Below are positions 1-5,418 of a stretch of DNA of 7,611 nt, one piece after another; position 1 is the stretch's first letter, and every line of letters begins with the position of its first letter. This DNA is from Thermomicrobiales bacterium (GTDB lineage Bacteria > Chloroflexota > Chloroflexia > Thermomicrobiales > UBA6265). The notes under the pieces were generated by a model. It saw nothing but the letters and a program-made list of their open reading frames with translations. It was not told the DNA's origin and ran no database searches. The stretch covers positions 1-7,611 of the forward strand of contig JAICRA010000063.1 of the NCBI GenBank assembly GCA_025937615.1. The letters are read 5' to 3'. The position numbers were made by a program, and so were the translations under genes.

Positions 1-1024
1 CATCGTTTACGCGGCGACCCGAAAGCACACCGAGGTGCTGGCTGCCGCGCTCGGCGAGCAGGGGGTAAATGCCGTCGCCTACCACGCCGGCATGGCCGCC
101 GGCGAACGGACCCGCGTCCAGGAGACGTTCATGTCCGATGCGGCCGACGTCATCGTGACGACGACCGCCTTCGGGATGGGGGCGACAAACTCAACGTCCG
201 CATTGTCTCCCACCTCGACGTGAGCGAATCGGTCAACGCTTATTACTAGGAGATCGGTGGCGCTGGCCGCGACGGCCAGTCGAGGGGGTCCTCTACTTCC
301 GACCGGAGGATCTCCACCTGCGACGTTTCCTGGCCGGTAGTGGTCAGGTTGATGCCGAACAAATGGTGCAGCTGGCCGAGGTGGCGCAGGACGCCACCCA
401 ACCGTTACGGATCGAGGAGATCAGCGAAGAGGTCGATCTGTCGCAGACGAAGGTCGCGATCTCGCTCAACCGAATTGAGGAGGTCGGTGCGGTCGGCATC
501 CTGCCGTCGGGGCAGGTCGTCGCGACCACGAACGAGGACACGGCGGATAGGCTCAGGAGGCCGCCGAAGCCCGGAAGAATCTTCGCAAGTTCGCCCGGTC
601 GCGAATCGAGATAATGCGTGGCTACGCCGACTTGACTGACTGTCGCCGGGAGTACCTCCTGAACTACTTCGGAGAGGTCCATACGCCCCCATGCGACAAC
701 TGCCTGTCAGGTCTTTCAGCTGCCAGGCCGCCATCAGCCCAGCTCTTCCCGATTAACAGCCAGGTCGTGCACAAGACCTGGGGTCCGGGGTTGGTCATGC
801 GCTATGCGGGCGACACCATGGTCGTCCTCTTCGACTCCGTTGGCTACCGCACTCGGGCCATAGATCTGGTGACGTCGCCCCCGGGCCTTAGCTCGACCGC
901 GGGATGGGTCCGCTCAGACCTGGGCGGCTCGGATGCTGTTGATGGCTCCGTGAATCTGAAGGGCAGCGGCGCGCACGGCCGCGATCCAGTCACCCTCGCG
1001 GTCGTTGCCGGCATAGATGATTGA
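1..1024 (+). pseudogene. recQ: Decayed RecQ-family ATP-dependent DNA helicase, 3' part
   Basis: RecQ enzymes are 3'-5' DNA helicases in recombination and repair. The remnant is read in three successive frames. Frame from base 2 to about 181: end of helicase domain 2 (ATRK, YHAGM, AFGMG). Base 184 to about 282: motif V-VI region (DKLNVR, then AYY, TAG at 247-249, EIGGAGRDG). About 285-550: VLYFRPED and a winged-helix (RQC-like) segment. About 551 onward: zinc-binding-type segment (DCRREYLLNYFGE, PPCDNC) and an SH3/Tudor-like tail (VVHKTWGPGLVMRYAGD, FDSVGYRTRAIDLV). Each frame change is repaired by adding one base; two lie at G5 runs (178-182, 284-288). The TAG replaces the usual motif VI Gln, Gly replaces the first motif VI Arg, and one zinc Cys appears to be missing. 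The 5' part lies outside the window. The last frame runs into pyrF on the other strand; recognisable homology ends near 875. Sequencing error could explain the frame shifts but not easily the substitutions. Confidence 0.85.
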
Positions 1025-1789
1025 TCGGGATGAGGAGACGATCAGACCGAGACCTCGACTGTCGAGTCCGGCCCGCAGAGATGCCTCCAGATCGCCGGCT
1101 TGGGCGCCAATCCCCGGGACCAGGATGGGCAAGTCCGGGCAGCGGTGGCGCACCTCGGCGAGCTCGGTGGGGTACGTCGCGCCGACCACGAGCCCAAGTG
1201 TCCCCGGCCAGCGCTCTGCCCAGGAGGCGACGCGCTCCGCGACCGTGAGGTAGAGCGGCTGCCGACCATCAGTCCCATTCAACCAGAGGTTCTGTAAATC
1301 GGCCGAGCCGGGGTTGCTCGTCTTGCAGATGACGATCACACCTCGGTCACCGCGAGATAGGAAGGGCGCCAGGGAGTCTTCGCCGAGATAGGGGTTGACC
1401 GTGACGGCGTCAAAATCCCACGTGTCGAAGTAGCCGGTTGCATACGCCTCGGCGGTGCTGCCAATGTCGCCGACTTTGGCGTCGAGAATGACGGGAATGT
1501 GCGTGGGAATGAGGCGCCGGGTTTCTTCCAGCGCGGCGACGCCGGCCGCACCATAGGCGAGATAGAAACCCAGGTTCGGCTTGTAGGCGCAGACGAGATC
1601 AGAGGTGGCCGCGATGACGCCGCTGTTGAACGTGACGATGGCGCGGGTCACGTCTGGTTCAGCGTCGAGCGGACTTGGTAGCTGGGACTGGACGGGATCG
1701 AGCCCGACGCACAGCAGGCTGTCGTTGGCGCGCGCCGCCTCGATCAACCGGTTGCCGAACGCCCCGGAGACGGCCACCTCGCTCTTCAC
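914..1789 (-). CDS. pyrF: Orotidine 5'-phosphate decarboxylase (PyrF, subfamily 2)
   Basis: Decarboxylates orotidine 5'-phosphate to UMP, the last step of de novo pyrimidine synthesis, in the cytoplasm. Numbered from the GTG at 1789 (291 aa), the family residues are in order: VGLDP (Asp31), AYKPN (Lys70), the signature ILDAKVGDIGSTA (Asp103, Lys105, Asp108), VNPYLGEDSLAPFL, VICKTSNPGS, VVGATYP and the phosphate-binding end VPGIGAQ with SSSRSIIYA. The TSNPGS and GATYP segments and the length match the mycobacterial-type subfamily rather than the shorter E. coli type. The GTG at 1789 is chosen because GGAGGG lies 4 bases upstream. An in-frame ATG at 1840 with GGAG 8 bases upstream would add 17 residues (308 aa) that look unlike the family core. 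The gene looks intact and functional, is convergent with the recQ remnant and divergent from the dehydratase gene. Only the start is uncertain. Confidence 0.96.
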   Translation of the reverse strand: MKSEVAVSGAFGNRLIEAARANDSLLCVGLDPVQSQLPSPLDAEPDVTRAIVTFNSGVIAATSDLVCAYKPNLGFYLAYGAAGVAALEETRRLIPTHIPVILDAKVGDIGSTAEAYATGYFDTWDFDAVTVNPYLGEDSLAPFLSRGDRGVIVICKTSNPGSADLQNLWLNGTDGRQPLYLTVAERVASWAERWPGTLGLVVGATYPTELAEVRHRCPDLPILVPGIGAQAGDLEASLRAGLDSRGLGLIVSSSRSIIYAGNDREGDWIAAVRAAALQIHGAINSIRAAQV

Positions 1790-1854
1790 TGGTCCCTCCG
1801 CGCTCTTGCCCGCCGGCGCTGATTGCCAGCCCGTCACCATATGGGCCGCTCCGG

Positions 1855-1874
1855 CCTTCGTACTGTACGTACAC
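1855..1874. repeat. Copy 1 of shared intergenic element with GTACGTACAC
   Basis: This stretch reads CCTTCG (1855-1860), ACTGTA (1862-1867) and GTACGTACAC (1865-1874). The same blocks in the same order and orientation occur upstream of the gene at 5419 (5262-5286), with small insertions between them. TCCGGCC just upstream (1850-1856) is shared too. Three GTAC units lie at 1860-1863, 1865-1868 and 1869-1872. I found the 8-mer GTACGTAC nowhere else when reading the window. A shared regulator site is an inference. Confidence 0.45.
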
Positions 1875-1890
1875 TCGTCGCCGCTGTGAC
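1862..1890 (-). promoter_or_regulatory. Possible pyrF promoter with palindromic site over the -10
   Basis: On the minus strand GTCACA (1890-1885, 4/6 to the sigma-70 -35) is separated by 17 bp from TACAGT (1867-1862, 4/6 to the -10). The perfect 10-bp palindrome TGTACGTACA (1864-1873) overlaps the -10 box, a usual place for a repressor operator. Transcription would begin near 1855, upstream of both possible pyrF starts. The match is modest, so this is a candidate only. Confidence 0.35.
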
Positions 1891-1989
1891 AGAGCCGCCA
1901 TTGAACCCGGTGCTAGCATGGATGTGGGGGACGACCGCGTCAAGGCGCGCGATGGCGGCCGGCAATGGACTGCCGCAGGGGACATCGGA

Positions 1990-3042
1990 GTGACGCCGAT
2001 CACAACGAGAAAATCGACCACATCCGACACGTCGACGCTCCCACTACCGGTGGTCGATCCGCTGTCCGGTGTGCGACTGCCGACGATGGCGGATGTCGCC
2101 GGGGCACGCGAGGTCATCGCTCGCTACCTGCACCCCACGCCCCTGCTCAACACTCCGGCGCTCGACGCGCTGCTTGGGTTTCAGGCGTTTCTCAAATGCG
2201 AGAACCTCCAACCCATGGGGGCGTTCAAGATTCGTGGCGGTCTCTTCCTGATGAGCGACCTGTCAGCAGAAGAGCGGGCGCGGGGGGTCGTGACCGCGTC
2301 GACCGGCAATCATGGGCAGTCGATCGCATATGCGGCACGCGAGTTCGGTGTGCCGGCGACCGTCTGGATGCCCGAAGAGGCTAACCCGCTGAAAGTCGCC
2401 TCGATGCGTCGACTCGGGGCTGAGGTGCGTTTTGCTGGCCGGGATTTCGACGAAAGCCGCGCCGAAGCCGAGCGCGATGCCATGGAGCGGGGAGCCCAGC
2501 TCGTCGTGCCAGCAAACGATTGGCGTCTGATAGCAGGAGTTGCGACGTATACCGTAGAGATGCTGGAAGCCGTGCCAGATCTCGATGTGCTGATCGTCCC
2601 CGCCGGCGGCGGCTCCGGGCTGTCCGGCGCCTGTCTTGCCGGCAAGAGCCTGTCGCCCCAGCTGCGTGTCATTGGCGTTCAGGCCGCCGGCGCGCCGGTC
2701 ATCTATGAAACCTGGCGCAGCGGTCAGCTGCAAGAGATCGATCGGGCGGATACGTTTGCCGAAGGTTTGGCGACGCGGGTAGCGTTCAGTCTTCCGGCCC
2801 AGATCCTCTGGCAGCGCTTGGACGATTTTCGTCTCGTTACCGACACGGAGATGCGCCGTGGCATCCTGACCCTGCTCGAGACGGCGCGGGTGCTGGCCGA
2901 AGGAGCCGGGGCGGCCGCCCTCGCTGCGGCATACGCCATGCGGGAGGAATTGGCGGGTCAGAAGGTTGGCATCGTCGTATCGGGTGGGAATCTCACCCTC
3001 GACGCCTTGGCGGAGACGCTCGCGATGGAGCATGCCTGGTGA
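1990..3042 (+). CDS. PLP-dependent threonine/serine dehydratase (threonine ammonia-lyase-like)
   Basis: Fold-type II PLP enzyme, predicted to deaminate threonine to 2-oxobutyrate (or serine to pyruvate) in the cytoplasm. From the GTG at 1990 (350 aa): HPTPL near the N-terminus, GAFKIRGG with the Schiff-base Lys80, STGNHGQ (104-110) for substrate carboxylate binding, GGGSG (206-210) for the PLP phosphate, AEGAGAAALAA, and SGGN (331-334) near the pyridine ring. The protein ends after the catalytic domain, so it lacks the ACT-like regulatory domain of biosynthetic IlvA and resembles catabolic types. Serine racemase or a related dehydratase (such as EutB-like) cannot be excluded, so no symbol is given. 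Start: AGGGG lies 8 bases before the GTG; an upstream in-frame ATG at 1918 lacks a ribosome site, and ATG 2086 (about 318 aa) would also keep the whole domain. Its stop overlaps the next start, indicating an operon. Confidence 0.9.
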   Translation: MTPITTRKSTTSDTSTLPLPVVDPLSGVRLPTMADVAGAREVIARYLHPTPLLNTPALDALLGFQAFLKCENLQPMGAFKIRGGLFLMSDLSAEERARGVVTASTGNHGQSIAYAAREFGVPATVWMPEEANPLKVASMRRLGAEVRFAGRDFDESRAEAERDAMERGAQLVVPANDWRLIAGVATYTVEMLEAVPDLDVLIVPAGGGSGLSGACLAGKSLSPQLRVIGVQAAGAPVIYETWRSGQLQEIDRADTFAEGLATRVAFSLPAQILWQRLDDFRLVTDTEMRRGILTLLETARVLAEGAGAAALAAAYAMREELAGQKVGIVVSGGNLTLDALAETLAMEHAW

Positions 3043-5213
3043 CCTCATTGCGAGATTGGCTGGGATTTCGGCGCCGGGACAACGCGGGAGATACGGTGCT
3101 CCTCATCGCACGGGAGGTCACCGACCGCCAGCGTTCGGTTCAGGGTGGTCTGGCGGAGATTCGAGATCCCTCTGTGCTCGATCGTCTCTCAGCTGAGGAT
3201 TTCGAAGGCCTCGATCTGGTGATCGAGGAGCAGGCCGATGAGGATCGCGAGTATGCCGTCGTCCTGGCTCGACTGACCTATGCCGCGGCACGTGCCAAGG
3301 GGTTCGACGACCAGATCGTCGATGCCGCGCTGCGACTTGATACGCTCCTTCCCGGTGACGATCCCAGCCATGAACGAGAGCGGCTGCTGCGCGACGCCTA
3401 CGGGGTCGCGCAGCGCGCGGGATACGTCGAGGGCGGTCGCGCCGCGCTGAGTCGGCTCGGTCTGCGTGCGCTCGACGCGGGCGATACTGAACGCGCGCGC
3501 GCCTTGTTGCGGCAACAACTCGAGCTTGGCGACGAGGAAGACGACGACATCGCCGAGGTCAATGCGGCGCTCGCGCTCGGCGATCTCCTGCGCAAGGAGG
3601 GAGAGCGCACTGAGGCACAAGCGCTCTTCCGCCGCGCCGGCCGCGGTGCGCAACGGCTCGACTACCAGCACGGTATCGCGGAAGCGCTCGTGCGGCAGAT
3701 CGAGATGCTGCCCCGCAACACCGATCTCGAGACGATGGCGGCATTGCAACGGCAGGCGTCCGAAGCTGCGCGTCGCACGGCCGATCTCGGTCTGCAAAGT
3801 CGTATCGTGATCAGCTTGGCTGAGACCCTGCGCCGCAACGGCAAGATCCCGGAAGCGGTTACCCAACTTGAGGAGGGTCTCACGGTCAGCCGCCAGATCG
3901 GCGACCTGGCGATGGAGGCCCGCTGTCTTACCGCCCTGGCGGAGATCGAGCACGCCCGGGGGCGAATCGCGGCCGCGGCCGGGCATGAGCGGGATCTTGC
4001 CACGCTCGAGGACCGGCGTGGCAACCGCGCCGCAGCCGCCGAATGGGCAATTCGTATGGGAACCTCACTGCTCGATCTCGATGATATTCCAGCCGCACTC
4101 GATGCCTTCAGCCGCGGCCTGGATCTGGCCGTCGCGGCGGGCGATGTTTCGCTCGAACAGCGCGCATTGGGCGGCATCGGAATGGCATTCGCCCGGGCCG
4201 GGCGCCGCTCAGAGAGCCTCGAACATCTGATGCGTGCGCTCGATCTGGCCCGGGCGGCGCGTGATCGCCGTCATGAGGCCCGCTGGCTGGCAACCCTTGG
4301 CCAGATCTTGTGGCGATTCGAGCAGCCGCAGGAGGCAATGCGCGCCCTCTCCGATGCGCTTGCCGCGGCGCAGCGTGTGGAAGATCTCGGGTTGCAGGCG
4401 AACATCCTGACGCAGCTGGGGCGGATGTACGCGGGAGGCGGACAGACGGCCCGTGCCAAGGAGTGTTACACGCACGCCTATGGGCTCAACCGGCGCCTGG
4501 GCCAAACTGAAGAGCAGATCGATCTCCTCAATCTCCTGTCGGCACTGGCTGCCGAGACCGGCCAGCTTCCGGCCGCGATCGCCTTTGGCGAGCAGGCCCT
4601 GCAACTGGCCGCGATGGGAAACGATCGACTCACCGAGACGCGATTGCGTATTCGGTTGGGTCGGCTGGCGATGAGCCGGGGCGACACGACAGCCGCGTTG
4701 GACCACTTCACGAGGGGCGTCGCGCTGGCTGAGACCATGGGACAACCGACGGTTCTGGCGCAGGCACTCTCTGCTCTGGCAGGTGCGCAGGCCGCACTCA
4801 AAGATCCCGCCGCCGGGGTGACGTACCGCCGTGCGCTCAATCAGGCGCGAGTGGGGGGCGATCCCGCCGGGGAAGCACAGGCCGCGCTTGGTCTCGGTCA
4901 GATGCTGATCAATCAGGGGGCCCGGGTCGAAGGAAGCCAGATGCTCCACGAAGCCGTCGCCGCGGCTCGCCGCATGGGCGCCCGGGGGGCGAGCCTGGCG
5001 CGACGGGCCGATGACCTGCTGGCCGGGATTGGACCACTGGAGCCGTCTCGACCCGCCGCGGAGACCGGTTTTCACCGTCGCGAGGCGCCACAGCGGGAAC
5101 CTCGCGTCGAAGCAGGAACAGAGGTGACCGAGGCAGAGCCACCTCCGTCCGAAAGCGGGTCAGAAGGCCCTGGCGACGCAGTGTTCCGCGAGACGACCCT
5201 GCCTCCACTATAG
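3039..5213 (+). CDS. TPR-repeat protein with disordered C-terminal tail
   Basis: Starts at a GTG that shares GTGA with the stop of the dehydratase gene (4-base overlap); GGAG lies 8 bases upstream inside that gene, so translational coupling is likely. Of 724 residues, about 1-130 are helical without clear repeats. About 133-647 form roughly 13 units of 39-41 residues, each a helix pair in the style ALxxLGxxxxxxGxxxxAxxxxxxALxLAxxxGD. Good examples are the units around GIGMAFARAGRRSESLEHLM and LTQLGRMYAGGGQTARAKEC. About 660-724 is a Pro/Glu/Ser-rich, probably disordered tail ending LPPL. I see no signal peptide, membrane segment or DNA-binding or enzymatic domain. The 40-residue period resembles the long TPR arrays of MalT or kinesin light chain, which bind proteins. 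A cytoplasmic scaffold or adaptor is the likely role; the partner is unknown, the downstream membrane protein being one candidate. Confidence 0.93.
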   Translation: MTSLRDWLGFRRRDNAGDTVLLIAREVTDRQRSVQGGLAEIRDPSVLDRLSAEDFEGLDLVIEEQADEDREYAVVLARLTYAAARAKGFDDQIVDAALRLDTLLPGDDPSHERERLLRDAYGVAQRAGYVEGGRAALSRLGLRALDAGDTERARALLRQQLELGDEEDDDIAEVNAALALGDLLRKEGERTEAQALFRRAGRGAQRLDYQHGIAEALVRQIEMLPRNTDLETMAALQRQASEAARRTADLGLQSRIVISLAETLRRNGKIPEAVTQLEEGLTVSRQIGDLAMEARCLTALAEIEHARGRIAAAAGHERDLATLEDRRGNRAAAAEWAIRMGTSLLDLDDIPAALDAFSRGLDLAVAAGDVSLEQRALGGIGMAFARAGRRSESLEHLMRALDLARAARDRRHEARWLATLGQILWRFEQPQEAMRALSDALAAAQRVEDLGLQANILTQLGRMYAGGGQTARAKECYTHAYGLNRRLGQTEEQIDLLNLLSALAAETGQLPAAIAFGEQALQLAAMGNDRLTETRLRIRLGRLAMSRGDTTAALDHFTRGVALAETMGQPTVLAQALSALAGAQAALKDPAAGVTYRRALNQARVGGDPAGEAQAALGLGQMLINQGARVEGSQMLHEAVAAARRMGARGASLARRADDLLAGIGPLEPSRPAAETGFHRREAPQREPRVEAGTEVTEAEPPPSESGSEGPGDAVFRETTLPPL

Positions 5214-5261
5214 ATAGCCGCAGACGGCCAGACGGCAAGGAAGATCTCACTTCCGGCCCGA

Positions 5262-5286
5262 CCTTCGACTGTAGACGTACGTACAC
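5262..5286. repeat. Copy 2 of shared intergenic element with GTACGTACAC
   Basis: CCTTCG (5262-5267), ACTGTA (5268-5273) and GTACGTACAC (5277-5286) repeat the blocks found at 1855-1874, here with extra bases between ACTGTA and the palindrome. TCCGGCC (5252-5258) upstream is shared too. The palindromic core ACGTACGT sits between the -35 and -10 of the promoter candidate at 5272-5300, a position suited to an operator. Confidence 0.45.
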
Positions 5287-5300
5287 GATCCTGCTACACT
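5272..5300 (+). promoter_or_regulatory. Sigma-70-type promoter candidate for the gene at 5419
   Basis: TAGACG (5272-5277, 4/6 to the -35 consensus), a 17-bp spacer, then TACACT (5295-5300) preceded by TGC, giving an extended -10. This is the best promoter-like match in the 205-bp gap after the TPR gene. Transcription would start near 5307 and leave a leader of about 112 nt. A short imperfect hairpin (GDACGG-type arms GACGG 5302-5306 and CCGTC 5319-5323, 12-base loop) lies at the leader start; its meaning is unclear. Confidence 0.45.
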
Positions 5301-5388
5301 CGACGGCACCCGACAGCACCGTCTCAGCTCCGCGTGCGACGATCTCGGATGCCCGCTTCCGGTTATCGCTTCGCCGCATAATCCGTCG

Positions 5389-5412
5389 CCCCGGCCACGA
5401 CCGGGGAGGTGA
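5389..5412 (+). promoter_or_regulatory. Hairpin overlapping a strong Shine-Dalgarno sequence
   Basis: CCCCGG (5389-5394) pairs perfectly with CCGGGG (5401-5406) across the 6-base loop CCACGA. The 3' arm covers the first bases of the ribosome binding site GGAGGTGA (5405-5412), which is 6 bases before the ATG at 5419. The ribosome site is near-consensus and fixes the start. Pairing would hide its 5' part, so translation may be tuned by folding. The pairing is directly visible; the control role is inference. Confidence 0.45.
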
Positions 5413-5418
5413 AGGCCC

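Noticed and set aside
178..288. Programmed frameshifting in recQ
   Set aside because: G5 runs could slip, but the in-frame TAG at 247 and the lost motif VI residues make a functional recoded product unlikely.
880..920. Terminator between recQ remnant and pyrF
   Set aside because: Only 4-bp pairings (GGTC/GACC) and no T run on either strand.
1886..1919. Plus-strand promoter for the dehydratase gene (GTGACA with TAGCAT, extended -10)
   Set aside because: TGCTAGCAT is a fair extended -10 but the spacing to GTGACA is 22 bp and no -35 match exists at 16-18 bp.
2263..3048. 261-codon open frame on the minus strand
   Set aside because: It lies antisense to the PLP-binding motifs of the dehydratase, shows no domain, and is expected by chance in GC-rich DNA.
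4209..5075. 288-codon open frame on the minus strand
   Set aside because: Antisense to the TPR repeats; Arg/Pro/Gly-rich composition typical of a shadow frame.
5239..5254. Hairpin GGAAG-ATCTCA-CTTCC after the TPR gene as a terminator
   Set aside because: Only 5 bp, not GC-rich, and no T run follows, so an intrinsic terminator is not supported.
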